Assembly (NCBI GenBank): GCA_965277775.1
Contig: OZ255843.1
Span: 558,001 to 622,000 of the forward strand
Direction: 5' to 3'
DNA: 64,000 nt
Source of the DNA: G965195345 sp965277775
GTDB lineage: Bacteria; Pseudomonadota; Gammaproteobacteria; CAKMZV01
Position 1 is the stretch's first letter; each line of letters opens with the position of its first letter. The position numbers and the translations under genes are program-made. The notes beneath the pieces are model-generated. The model worked only from the letters and a program-made list of their open reading frames with translations, was not told where the DNA came from and ran no database searches. Shown here one piece after another: positions 1 through 8,429 of this stretch.

Positions 1-1
1 A

Positions 2-520
2 TCGTTTGCCCGTTATTACCATGCGCACGATGATAAGAATGTTCTTGTAGATTATTTTGAGTCTCTTTTTGTATCTGAGTCCGAAGATTCATTTGTCTTA
101 TTAGAGTCGGTAAGCAAGGAAACCAAAGGTGTGGCAAGAAAAATTGTGACAAAAACTTTACCGTTTTTGAAAGAAGAGCGTTTTAAAAAGAAAATTCATA
201 AAAATTTAGATGTTGAAACAGACAAATTGCATAGAAAGATTGATCGTCTTTGGTTTAATAACAAAAGTGTTAAAGTTAAGAATTACTCAGAAACGAAAAG
301 AAAGGCAATAATAGGGGCTGATTTTCAACTGATTTTGTATGCTTTAAAATATAAAAAAGAAGGCGTTGTGGTGGTCACAGAAGAATCAGCACATTCAAAT
401 GATGGCAAAACCTTTAAAAAAATTCCAATGATTTGTAAACATGAACAGATTCCCTGCATAACACTCCCAGAAATGTTAAAACGGTGTGAATTACAGGTAA
501 CATATACAATCAAAAAATAA
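2..520 (+). CDS. PIN-domain (DUF4411-like) protein, 5' truncated by window edge
   Basis: The reading frame is open from base 2, so the start lies outside the window; a GTG at 131 is an internal codon. The first visible residues (SSFARYY-like start, then an acidic HDD) resemble the beginning of PIN-like toxins of the DUF4411 type. The C-terminal third fits that family too: an Asp followed by a hydrophobic helix (GADFQLILYAL), a strand with VVVVTEE, then KIPMICKHEQIPCI before the last helix. PIN domains are Mg-dependent RNases and are often toxins with an antitoxin gene just upstream, which here would lie outside the window. The segment is AT-rich compared with the genes from 1.3 kb onward, suggesting transfer. 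Family assignment is by pattern only. Confidence 0.6.
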   Translation, partial: SFARYYHAHDDKNVLVDYFESLFVSESEDSFVLLESVSKETKGVARKIVTKTLPFLKEERFKKKIHKNLDVETDKLHRKIDRLWFNNKSVKVKNYSETKRKAIIGADFQLILYALKYKKEGVVVVTEESAHSNDGKTFKKIPMICKHEQIPCITLPEMLKRCELQVTYTIKK

Positions 521-540
521 TTGACTAATAAAGTTATTGA

Positions 541-558
541 CTCTGATCATTTTCAGAG
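541..558. terminator. Small hairpin between convergent genes
   Basis: CTCTGA-TCATTT-TCAGAG is a perfect 6-bp inverted repeat in the gap between the PIN gene (ends 520) and the DksA-like gene (ends 571 on the other strand). It has no long T tract, so it could be a weak shared terminator or chance. Confidence 0.3.
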
Positions 559-570
559 GAAAATTTGCGG

Positions 571-915
571 CTATGTGCTCTGGCAGGAGACGCATCGGGT
601 GATGGTTGGGTCCAGTTGCAGGCGGCGAATATCTATGTCTGTGCCACAAACAAAACAATGTCCGAATGTGCCCTGCTCTATGCGGGTCAATGCCCCGTTG
701 ATTTTGGTCAATTGAAGTTGTTTGCGACGCGTCATTTCAAGTGCCATTTGTTGTGCTTGCATGGCGTCTATTCTCGATAAGCGACCCACTCGAGACTGGT
801 CTAATTCAACGGTTTCATCGGCTTTGTTGGTCTTATCGCTCAGTGTTGCTTCAAGTTCAGCCTTGTCGCGCAGTAGTTGTTGCTGAAAATCTTTTAACTG
901 CTTGGGATTTAACAC
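571..915 (-). CDS. DksA/TraR family C4 zinc-finger protein
   Basis: A 114-residue protein with an N-terminal helical, glutamine- and lysine-rich coiled coil (about 1-75) and a C-terminal zinc finger with Cys87, Cys90, Cys108 and Cys111 (C-x2-C-x17-C-x2-C). This is the layout of short DksA/TraR proteins, which bind the RNA polymerase secondary channel and alter transcription initiation. It is shorter than true DksA (about 150 residues), so it is probably a paralogue of the YbiI/TraR-like group rather than the housekeeping DksA. It is followed on the other side by another small zinc-type protein (DUF1272), also on the minus strand. Confidence 0.85.
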   Translation of the reverse strand: MLNPKQLKDFQQQLLRDKAELEATLSDKTNKADETVELDQSRVGRLSRIDAMQAQQMALEMTRRKQLQLTKINGALTRIEQGTFGHCFVCGTDIDIRRLQLDPTITRCVSCQST

Positions 916-950
916 AATGATTTATTCCGACTGCCTGCTTTGCCCAGGTG

Positions 951-1160
951 TTAAGTTGAAGCTGGATGTTGCGCCAAATGGTGCTTGGCTCGCGTTGGGC
1001 GTGTGACCAATTGACCACCACAGTTTGGGCAGATGAACTTCAACGCTTGTTCGCAACAAGTCCGACAAAAAGTACATTCAAAAGAACAAATCATCGCATC
1101 TTGCGAATCGGGCGGCAGTGCGCGCTCACAACGCCCACATTTGGGTTTTAAGGCTAACAT
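951..1160 (-). CDS. DUF1272 zinc-ribbon protein
   Basis: A 69-residue cysteine-rich protein. The family hallmark is visible: KCGRCERALPPDS, then ICSFECTFCRTCC, then CPNCGGQL and a basic RPTR tail. The frame opens eight codons earlier, but family members begin with M-L-x-L-K/R-P, which matches the Met at 1160. It presumably binds zinc; its function is unknown. It lies upstream of the DksA-like gene on the same strand, 35 bases apart, and may be co-transcribed with it. Confidence 0.85.
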   Translation of the reverse strand: MLALKPKCGRCERALPPDSQDAMICSFECTFCRTCCEQALKFICPNCGGQLVTRPTRAKHHLAQHPAST

Positions 1161-1296
1161 AAGGCTCCACTTAAAAACTCGCACGACATTTCTTTGTTGT
1201 GCTATTTATATTAGACTTAGTATAACAGGTTGATTGGGGTGTCATCGTATAAAATAGCGCCCATGATTAGAGCCTTTCCACACTGACAGATTTGCA

Positions 1297-3990
1297 ATGC
1301 TGACCATCCTTTCCATCGATGGGGGCGGTATGAGAGGGCTTATGCCCGCTCGCATTTTGAACCATTTGGAACAACAAATGCAATCCATTGCAGGTGATGA
1401 AGGTTTACGCATTGCGGATGTTTTCGATTTTCTGGTGGGCACCTCAACCGGCGGCATCATGGTCAGTGGCTACCTTAAGCCCAACGAATCTGGCAAACGA
1501 CCCGCTTATTCGGCCGACGATATTGAACAGTTTTATCGGTTAAATGGTTCGGATATTTTTGACTCTGACATCTTTCAAAAGCTCACCAGTGGCTGGGGGC
1601 TAACCAGTCCAAAATATGAGGCTGAGGGCATTGAATCCTGTATGGAGAAGTATTTTGGCGATACACTCATGAGTGAGCTGTTAAAACCGTGTTTGCTGAC
1701 CTCCTATGATTTGTTGAAGCAAAAAGCCTTGTACTTGTGCCAACATCATGTGGCTCATGATTTTTATGTGCGTGATGCCACGCGTGCTTCCGCCTGCGCA
1801 CCCGCTTACTTTCCAGCGGCTGAAATCAAAGCGCTGAATGGTGAATCGTTTCTGTGTATGGATGGCGGGCTTTTTGCTTATTGCCCCGCCTTAATTGCTT
1901 ATGCTGAAGCGCGCCGTTGGAACGCTGATGTGTCTGCCGAATCGATGTACATTCTGTCATTGGGGACGGGGCACGTTGAATGGCAGCATTCTGCTGATGA
2001 AATTCGTGATTGGGGTATTTATGAGTGGTCGCAAGTGGTGAATGATGTTAGTTGTGACAGCACCTCTGATAATATTGATTTTCAATTAAAACAAATGTTC
2101 AGGGAATTTCCCGAGCAGTATCACCGTTTTAATCCTTTGATGACTGGCAAGCCACCCGCCATGGATCAAGCAGACGAAAATAGCCTCGACTATTTCATCC
2201 AAACAGCCGATGAATATATTGAGCAAAACCAATCAGAATTGACCGAGGTTGCACATTTTCTTGTGACGCGTCATGCCCAAAACAAATACAGTGCATTGTT
2301 CAATCGCTTAGAAGTACCGACCGCCATTACCCGCTCATCTACGAAGCCCGCTCGTCCAAAGACCATCCCCTTAAAGGCGTTTCAAAATTTAAACGTTTTA
2401 TTGGATAACTGTTTTAGGGCATTTGCTCAACGCCCGGCTTTTAATTTTGAAGGTCACCAACTAACGTACGCTCAGTTACGAATACACAGCGATTCATTTG
2501 GCGCATGGTTGCAAGAGAAGGGTTTATTCATTGGTCAACGCATTGCACTTTTAATGCCTACCATGCTCAGCTATCCCGTTGTGTTTTATGGATTGATGAA
2601 AGCTGGCGTTTGTGCGGTAAACTTAAATCCCAATGCCGCTATTGATGAGATCAAAGGCTGGTTAAAGCAGTGCAAGCCCAAAGCCCTGGTGATTGAAGCC
2701 ACTTTGTATCAGCGTTTAGAAAGCGCTGGAGTGTTTTCTGAAGCGCCGTTTTCAAATTTATTAATCATCATAACGGATCAACAAGATGGGTTGAATACAT
2801 CGTCGGCTTGGCCGACGCTCAGCCTCAAAAAACCAAAAGGGGATCAACCACAAGATAAAGTCTTTCATTTTAAAACCATTCTAAAAACGGGGGCTTCTCT
2901 AAGTTTGCATCAAATCGCCTTGAAGCACCACCATTTTGCCCTGACCCAATACACCGCAGGCACCACAGACAAACCAAAGGCCGTTTTGCTGAGCCATAGA
3001 AATTTGATTGCCAGTATTTTGCAACTCAAATCGGTGATGAGCGATACTCGGGCACCGCTCAAAGCGAAGTGTTGCCTGCTTGCGCCATTGCCCTTGCATC
3101 ATATATCTGGGCTGATGGCAAACATTCTATTCGGACCCTTCACCGGTTTATTGACTTTGCTGACACCTGATACAGACGACAATAGCGTTGCTTTGGAAGC
3201 GCTGGCAAAAGACCAGGTTCATACCATCATCGCCACCAACAAACAGCTACACCAGTGGATGGATTGCAAGCCATTCCCGCACGGGGGCAACCAAAATTTA
3301 CAGTGTACCCTCAGCGTCGGCGGCACCTTGCACAAGCACACATCAGAGCGTTGGCATTCCCATACCAATCAGCACGTTTTACAAGCCTATGGTTTGACAG
3401 AAACAGCCGCTTCGGTTGCCGTTATGCCCTTGAATGTGGATGCATTTTCAAACAGTGTGGGACGGCCATTGCCTGTGACTAAACTCGTCATCTTAGACGA
3501 ATTCGACCGACCGCAAGGGGTCGGCATAAAAGGCGAATTATGCGTAAAAGGCCCTCAAGTTATGGCAGGCTATTTTGACGCCTCGCTGTTCAAAATCCAC
3601 ACAAGTGGTAGTGGTGCCTGGCTCAGAACAGGCGATGTGGCTTACATCGATGATGATGGTTTACTCTACATCGTCGATCGCCTCTGTGATGTATTCACAG
3701 TTTCTGACTTCAAAGTGTATCCCAGTGAAGTCGAAGCCGTGCTTCATACCCACCCAGCCATTGACGATTGCTGTTGTGTGGGCATGGATGATCCCAATGC
3801 CGCCACGAATGACCGCTTGGTCGCCTTCATCGTCTTTCGTTCGGGATTCAGTGCAGCGACTGAAGAATTACAGAATTTTTGCCAGACCCAATTGGAAGCA
3901 CACCAGATTCCGCAAACATTCCATACAATTAGCACATTGCCGCGATCAATCATGGGCAGAGTTCAGCGCAATGCGTTGATTGAACCATGA
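1297..3990 (+). CDS. Patatin-like phospholipase fused to AMP-forming acyl-CoA ligase
   Basis: An 897-residue two-domain protein. The N-terminal patatin domain (about 1-330) has the oxyanion-hole motif DGGGMRG (8-14), the nucleophile elbow GTSTG with Ser50, and the dyad Asp189 in DGG, so it should be an active lipid acyl hydrolase. Residues about 350-897 form an ANL-superfamily adenylating domain: P-loop YTAGTTDKPKA (552-562), YGLTE (698-702), RTGD with Asp780, and a small C-terminal lid. Key positions have drifted: two P-loop glycines are changed, and the lid lysine expected in G-K-x-x-R is Arg888. The fusion suggests that a fatty acid released by the lipase is activated or captured by the second domain, but adenylation may be weakened or lost. 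No strong ribosome site precedes the ATG. The next gene (mqo) starts 28 bases downstream. Confidence 0.9.
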   Translation: MLTILSIDGGGMRGLMPARILNHLEQQMQSIAGDEGLRIADVFDFLVGTSTGGIMVSGYLKPNESGKRPAYSADDIEQFYRLNGSDIFDSDIFQKLTSGWGLTSPKYEAEGIESCMEKYFGDTLMSELLKPCLLTSYDLLKQKALYLCQHHVAHDFYVRDATRASACAPAYFPAAEIKALNGESFLCMDGGLFAYCPALIAYAEARRWNADVSAESMYILSLGTGHVEWQHSADEIRDWGIYEWSQVVNDVSCDSTSDNIDFQLKQMFREFPEQYHRFNPLMTGKPPAMDQADENSLDYFIQTADEYIEQNQSELTEVAHFLVTRHAQNKYSALFNRLEVPTAITRSSTKPARPKTIPLKAFQNLNVLLDNCFRAFAQRPAFNFEGHQLTYAQLRIHSDSFGAWLQEKGLFIGQRIALLMPTMLSYPVVFYGLMKAGVCAVNLNPNAAIDEIKGWLKQCKPKALVIEATLYQRLESAGVFSEAPFSNLLIIITDQQDGLNTSSAWPTLSLKKPKGDQPQDKVFHFKTILKTGASLSLHQIALKHHHFALTQYTAGTTDKPKAVLLSHRNLIASILQLKSVMSDTRAPLKAKCCLLAPLPLHHISGLMANILFGPFTGLLTLLTPDTDDNSVALEALAKDQVHTIIATNKQLHQWMDCKPFPHGGNQNLQCTLSVGGTLHKHTSERWHSHTNQHVLQAYGLTETAASVAVMPLNVDAFSNSVGRPLPVTKLVILDEFDRPQGVGIKGELCVKGPQVMAGYFDASLFKIHTSGSGAWLRTGDVAYIDDDGLLYIVDRLCDVFTVSDFKVYPSEVEAVLHTHPAIDDCCCVGMDDPNAATNDRLVAFIVFRSGFSAATEELQNFCQTQLEAHQIPQTFHTISTLPRSIMGRVQRNALIEP

Positions 3991-4018
3991 ACAACAAATT
4001 CACCAGGAATAGACTCTA

Positions 4019-5347
4019 ATGAAAGAATATGATCTAGCAATCATCGGTGGCGGTGTTAGTGGAACCTCTTTATTCTATCTCATGAGTCAATTTACCAACA
4101 TCAATCGCCTGTGTTTGATTGAAAAGCACGATCATGTTGCCCCCTTAAATTCCAGTTCGTGGTCAAACTCACAAACCCTACACGTTGGCGACATTGAATC
4201 AAACTATTCTTTGGAACAAGCGCTATCAGTACAAAAGCAAGCCTACATGCTCAGGCGTTATGCGTTGAAACAAGATAATGCCAAAGACATTATTTTTAAA
4301 ATGTCCAAGATGCTGTTGGCATCGGGTGCCAAAGAGATTGCACAATTAAAGCAGCGCTATCAAAATTTTAAGCCGCATTACCCCAACATTCAGTGGTGGG
4401 AAAAGGCACAAATTGCCCAAGTAGAACCCACCGTTGGTCTGGATGAGCACGACCAATTGAGAAGCGATGAAGTCGCCGCCATTGGCACCAAAGAAGACTG
4501 GTGCGCCGTCAACTATGCAGAGCTTAGCCAATCATTTATAAACAATGCCTTAGAAGCGGCTTGTACCACCGACACCTTTTTATCCTCTAAAGTGTTGAGC
4601 GTTGAGAAAAACGATGCACATTACCACCTGACCTTAGAAGGTCAATCTGAGCCAATCAAATGTCGATTTTTGGTGGTTGCTGCGGGCGCGCATAGTCTAT
4701 TGTTTGCACACCGTCTGGGCTACGGTCAAGAGTATTCAACGCTCTCTGTGGGTGGCAGCTTTTATTATTCAAATATTGCGCTCAATGGCAAGGTTTATAC
4801 CATACAAAACCCGCATCTACCGTTTGCTGCGGTACACGGTGACCCAGATGTGGCTGCGCACAAAACCCGTTTTGGGCCCACGGCATTATTTATGATTCAA
4901 CTCGAGCGTCATACCCGCGGGACCATGCGCGAGTATTTTGAATTATTAAAGTTAGACAAAGGTTTTATCAAAATGATTTGGAAGATGATGCGCGTCACAG
5001 AAGTGAGAAATTATGTCCTAAAAAACTTTTTATTTGAACTGCCCTATGTGAGAGAATGCCTGTTTGCGCAGAGTACGCGTAAAATCATTCCTGGCATCAA
5101 AGCCAAGAATTTGACTTTTGCCAAAGGGATAGGGGGCAACCGTCCTCAGATTGTTGACCGAAAGCTGAGTGCTTTAACAGTGGGCGATGTCGCCCTAAAA
5201 GGTCAAAATGTGATATTCAATATCACGGCATCATCAGGTGCTTCAACCTGTGTTGCCAAAGCGCGGGAAAGTTTAACTGTGGTGGCAAAAGCCCTCGATT
5301 TAAAGATTGATGAAGACAAATTAGCGGAGACTTTAGATTATGAATAA
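4019..5347 (+). CDS. mqo: Malate:quinone oxidoreductase (epsilonproteobacterial/HP0086 type)
   Basis: A 442-residue FAD protein with an N-terminal Rossmann motif GGGVSGTS (11-18). It carries the blocks typical of the short Mqo group known from Helicobacter pylori: NSQTLHVGDIESNYS, the KVYTIQNPHLPFAAVHGDPD stretch, RFGPTAL, and near the end NRPQIVDRK and a substrate/FAD block ending in SSGAST. This differs from the longer (about 490-550 residue) Mqo of E. coli and Pseudomonas. It oxidises malate to oxaloacetate and passes electrons to quinone at the inner membrane face. Its stop overlaps the sdhC start by 8 bases, so it is the first gene of an mqo-sdhCDA operon and links two TCA steps. A related FAD oxidase with another hydroxyacid substrate is possible. 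Confidence 0.85.
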   Translation: MKEYDLAIIGGGVSGTSLFYLMSQFTNINRLCLIEKHDHVAPLNSSSWSNSQTLHVGDIESNYSLEQALSVQKQAYMLRRYALKQDNAKDIIFKMSKMLLASGAKEIAQLKQRYQNFKPHYPNIQWWEKAQIAQVEPTVGLDEHDQLRSDEVAAIGTKEDWCAVNYAELSQSFINNALEAACTTDTFLSSKVLSVEKNDAHYHLTLEGQSEPIKCRFLVVAAGAHSLLFAHRLGYGQEYSTLSVGGSFYYSNIALNGKVYTIQNPHLPFAAVHGDPDVAAHKTRFGPTALFMIQLERHTRGTMREYFELLKLDKGFIKMIWKMMRVTEVRNYVLKNFLFELPYVRECLFAQSTRKIIPGIKAKNLTFAKGIGGNRPQIVDRKLSALTVGDVALKGQNVIFNITASSGASTCVAKARESLTVVAKALDLKIDEDKLAETLDYE

Positions 5348-5708
5348 CCAACGTCCTACCTCGCCTCATTTACAAGTCTATAGACCACAACTAACTTCCA
5401 TATTATCAATTTCACACCGCATAGCAGGTATGATTTTATTAGGTGGTTTCGTGATCATGAGCTTGCTTGCCATATTGGTGCTTCTCGCACCGAGCGCCTA
5501 CATCGCCTTACAGCATAGCATTCCCAGCGTACTCGTCTATTTACTGATTTTTATGGTCAGCGCCGCTTGGATTTATCATTTCCTTAATGGGATGCGTCAT
5601 TTAGCGTGGGATAAATTAATGGGCTTGGATCTGAGTGTGGCTTATAAAACGGGTTATACGGTCATTGCTTTATTTCTAATCATTTTAGTTGGAGTGTGGA
5701 TATTATGA
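5340..5708 (+). CDS. sdhC: Succinate dehydrogenase cytochrome b556 subunit
   Basis: A 122-residue membrane anchor subunit with three transmembrane helices. Family signatures are RPTSPHLQVY at the N-terminus, SISHRIAG (23-30) at the quinone-site Ser/Arg, and HFLNGMRH (80-87), where His80 aligns with the haem b ligand of E. coli SdhC. It begins inside the last codons of mqo and ends in an ATGA overlap with sdhD, so translation is coupled. Confidence 0.95.
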   Translation: MNNQRPTSPHLQVYRPQLTSILSISHRIAGMILLGGFVIMSLLAILVLLAPSAYIALQHSIPSVLVYLLIFMVSAAWIYHFLNGMRHLAWDKLMGLDLSVAYKTGYTVIALFLIILVGVWIL

Positions 5709-6025
5709 GTGGCATCAAACATTGGCGCGTTCAGCGATATAGCGCGGTTGCGCTGATTCCTCTAAGTGCTTGGTTATTCATCAACTTGTCTCAGCTTGGC
5801 AGTTATGAATCGCTGGCTATTCTGAGTTGGCTATCGTATCCAATGAATGCCCTGCTGTTTGCCCTGTGCATGACCATTGGGCTGTATCACGGATTCCTTG
5901 GCGTAGAGGTGGTGGCTGAAGATTATGTTGCAGAGCCTGGCAGAAAGACCTTGCTTGTTGCGACTAAAGCCCTGCTCTTCATCCTGTGGTTCGGCCTGAT
6001 CCTTAGCCTAATAACAACGATTTAA
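5705..6025 (+). CDS. sdhD: Succinate dehydrogenase membrane anchor subunit
   Basis: A 106-residue hydrophobic protein with three membrane spans. The YHGFLGVEVVAEDYV block holds the conserved haem-proximal His and the DYV quinone-side signature. The ATG at 5705 is preferred over one three codons upstream because it forms an ATGA overlap with sdhC and gives the usual short N-terminus. It pairs with SdhC to bind haem b and ubiquinone. Confidence 0.93.
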   Translation: MSGIKHWRVQRYSAVALIPLSAWLFINLSQLGSYESLAILSWLSYPMNALLFALCMTIGLYHGFLGVEVVAEDYVAEPGRKTLLVATKALLFILWFGLILSLITTI

Positions 6026-6037
6026 GCGAGAATAATT

Positions 6038-7828
6038 ATGTCAATTTACGACTATACAGAATATGAATTTGACGTTGTCGTCATCGGTGCTGGGGGCGCA
6101 GGTTTAAGAGCCACAATGGGAGTTGCAGAGAAAGGCTTTAAAACCGCTTGTATCTCAAAACTGTTTCCCACACGTTCGCACACAGTCGCTGCCCAAGGCG
6201 GCATTTCGGCGGCCTTGGGCAATGTGGAAGACGATAAGTGGCAATACCATATGTACGACACGGTCAAAGGGTCTGATTGGCTTGGCGATCAAGATGCCAT
6301 TGAATTTATGTGTAAAAATGCGCCACGCGCTGTGTATGAGTTGGAGCACTACGGTGTCCCCTTCTCCCGAACCGAAGCTGGCAAGATATACCAACGCGCC
6401 TTTGGTGGTATGAGCATCAATTTTGGTGAATCCCAAGCGCATAGAACGTGTGCGGCGGCCGACCGAACCGGTCACGCCATTTTGCACGCTTTGTACCAGC
6501 AGTCACTGCGATTTAAAGCAGAATTCTTCATTGAGCATTACGCTTTGGATTTGATTTTTAGCGACGAAGGCGTCTGTCAAGGTGTGGTGACCACCAGTTT
6601 AATGGACGGTAGCATGCACGTATTTCGTGCGCAAAAAGTCATCTTAGCCACAGGCGGTTACGGCCGCAGTTATTTTTCCTGTACGTCAGCCCACTCTTGT
6701 ACAGGCGATGGCGCAGGCATGGTCGCAAGAGCTGGCTTACCTTTGCAGGATATGGAATTTGTACAATTTCATCCAACGGGCATTTACGGTTCTGGGGTAT
6801 TGGTGAGTGAAGCCGTTCGCGGAGAAGGCGGTTATTTGACCAACAGCGAAGGCGAGCGATTTATGGAACGCTATGCGCCCAGTGCCAAAGATTTGGCGTC
6901 GCGAGATGTTGTGAGTCGCTCCATGACTCAAGAAATTCTGGCAGGCCGTGGGGTTGGGCCGAAGAAAGATCACATTCATTTGCACATTCATCACATCGAT
7001 GCCGACGTGATCGAAGAACGATTGCCTGGCATTTCACACCACGCTAAGGTATTTGCCAATGTTGATGTCACCAAGGAGCCCATTCCTGTTTTGCCGACCG
7101 TGCACTACAACATGGGGGGCATCCCAACCAATGTGCATTGCGAAGTCATCTCTATGAAAGATGGCAATGTGAGTGCCACGGTTGAAGGATTGATGGCCAT
7201 CGGTGAATCCGCATGTGTATCGGTACACGGCGCCAATCGATTGGGTTCTAACTCATTATTAGATTTGGTGGTCTTTGGCTTGGCCGCAGCCGAACGTTGC
7301 GCTGATACCTTAAAACCGAATGAAGCCTTGCCCACGATGGATAAATCCAAAGTCGATGCCGTGTTAGAGCGCTTTGACCGCGTGCGCAATGCCAATGGCT
7401 CAACCAGTGCAGCGGAAATACGCAACACCATGCAAAATAATATGCAAGCGCATGCCTCGGTTTTTCGCAATCAAACCCTACTCGATGAAGGTTACAACAA
7501 AATGCAAGAAGTGTTCAAATCTTATGCCAATTTAAAGATTACAGATCGCTCTTTGATTTGGAATTCAGATTTGATTGAGGCCTTTGAATTGGAAAACTTG
7601 TTGTACTGCGCGATTGCCACCGTTGGCTCTGGCAGAGTGCGCCAAGAAAGTCGAGGGGCACACGCCCGCGAAGACTTCCCAGATCGCAACGATGCCGAAT
7701 GGATGAAACACTCCATGTGCTGGATTGACACCGATAGTGGCGAAGTGCGTTTAGATTATCATCCAGTTCGCTTAGAAACCTTAACCGATGAAATCGAGAC
7801 CATCCCGCCGAAAAAGCGCGTTTACTAA
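6038..7828 (+). CDS. sdhA: Succinate dehydrogenase flavoprotein subunit
   Basis: A 596-residue full-length subunit. It has the Rossmann motif GAGGAG (17-22), the covalent FAD site SHTVAAQGG with His48, FHPTGIYGSG, the substrate-site HYNMGGIPTN region, and a C-terminal RQESRGAHAREDFPDR block. It oxidises succinate to fumarate. It lies 12 bases after sdhD. No iron-sulphur subunit gene follows: the next gene is convergent mogA. The complex therefore needs an sdhB from elsewhere in the genome. Confidence 0.97.
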   Translation: MSIYDYTEYEFDVVVIGAGGAGLRATMGVAEKGFKTACISKLFPTRSHTVAAQGGISAALGNVEDDKWQYHMYDTVKGSDWLGDQDAIEFMCKNAPRAVYELEHYGVPFSRTEAGKIYQRAFGGMSINFGESQAHRTCAAADRTGHAILHALYQQSLRFKAEFFIEHYALDLIFSDEGVCQGVVTTSLMDGSMHVFRAQKVILATGGYGRSYFSCTSAHSCTGDGAGMVARAGLPLQDMEFVQFHPTGIYGSGVLVSEAVRGEGGYLTNSEGERFMERYAPSAKDLASRDVVSRSMTQEILAGRGVGPKKDHIHLHIHHIDADVIEERLPGISHHAKVFANVDVTKEPIPVLPTVHYNMGGIPTNVHCEVISMKDGNVSATVEGLMAIGESACVSVHGANRLGSNSLLDLVVFGLAAAERCADTLKPNEALPTMDKSKVDAVLERFDRVRNANGSTSAAEIRNTMQNNMQAHASVFRNQTLLDEGYNKMQEVFKSYANLKITDRSLIWNSDLIEAFELENLLYCAIATVGSGRVRQESRGAHAREDFPDRNDAEWMKHSMCWIDTDSGEVRLDYHPVRLETLTDEIETIPPKKRVY

Positions 7829-7895
7829 TAGCCTCCCGCGCGTATATTGAACGCTTGCCTAAATTCTATAAGAAACTTGAACAGTCCTTATCCGT

Positions 7896-8429
7896 TTAAG
7901 CACTGCTCGGTCTGAATGTTTTGACTTTTTCGGGATGGGTGTCGATGAAATCGCCGCCGATGAGGTCTAGACAATAAGGAATGGCTGGAAATATGGCGTC
8001 AAGGCATTCACTGATTGATTGAGGCTTGCCAGGGAGATTGACGACCAAACAATGATGAATAATACCCGCTGTTTGGCGCGATAAGATGGCGGTTGGCACA
8101 TAATTTAACGATGATTGACGCATTTGTTCACCAAAGCCTGGCAATAATTTATCACAAACGGCCATGGTGGCCTCTGGCGTGACATCGCGTGGCGCAGGAC
8201 CTGTCCCGCCCGTTGTCAAAATAAGACTGCACCGACTTTGTTGAGCCCATTGGCGCAATTGGGTTTTTATGAGGTCAATGTCATCGGAGACCACCGCTTT
8301 ATGCGTAACCCAAGGGGTGCAAATCGCTTGTGTGAGCCAAGCTTCCATCGCGGGTCCACCCAAGTCTTCATAAGCCCCTTTACTGGCTCGATCAGAGACC
8401 GTGAGTAGTCCAACATGACAAGCGGTCAT
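7896..8429 (-). CDS. mogA: Molybdopterin adenylyltransferase
   Basis: A 177-residue MogA/MoaB-family protein. Motifs are LLTVSDRASKG near the N-terminus, LILTTGGTGPAPRDVTPEA in the middle (MPT-binding GGTG and the D-x-T-P-E catalytic region) and VVNLPGKP. It adenylates molybdopterin before molybdenum insertion. The ATG at 8429 forms an ATGA overlap with the hemH stop; a GTG two codons earlier is possible. MogA fits slightly better than MoaB because of the SDRASKG and APRDVTPEA blocks. Confidence 0.9.
   Translation of the reverse strand: MTACHVGLLTVSDRASKGAYEDLGGPAMEAWLTQAICTPWVTHKAVVSDDIDLIKTQLRQWAQQSRCSLILTTGGTGPAPRDVTPEATMAVCDKLLPGFGEQMRQSSLNYVPTAILSRQTAGIIHHCLVVNLPGKPQSISECLDAIFPAIPYCLDLIGGDFIDTHPEKVKTFRPSSA

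Noticed and set aside
1230..1255. Possible sigma70 promoter for the patatin-ligase gene (TTGATT and TATAAA)
   Set aside because: Only 12 bases separate the boxes, too short for a standard promoter.
7829..7895. Remnant of sdhB after sdhA
   Set aside because: Only 67 bases without cysteine-cluster coding; no pseudogene trace seen.
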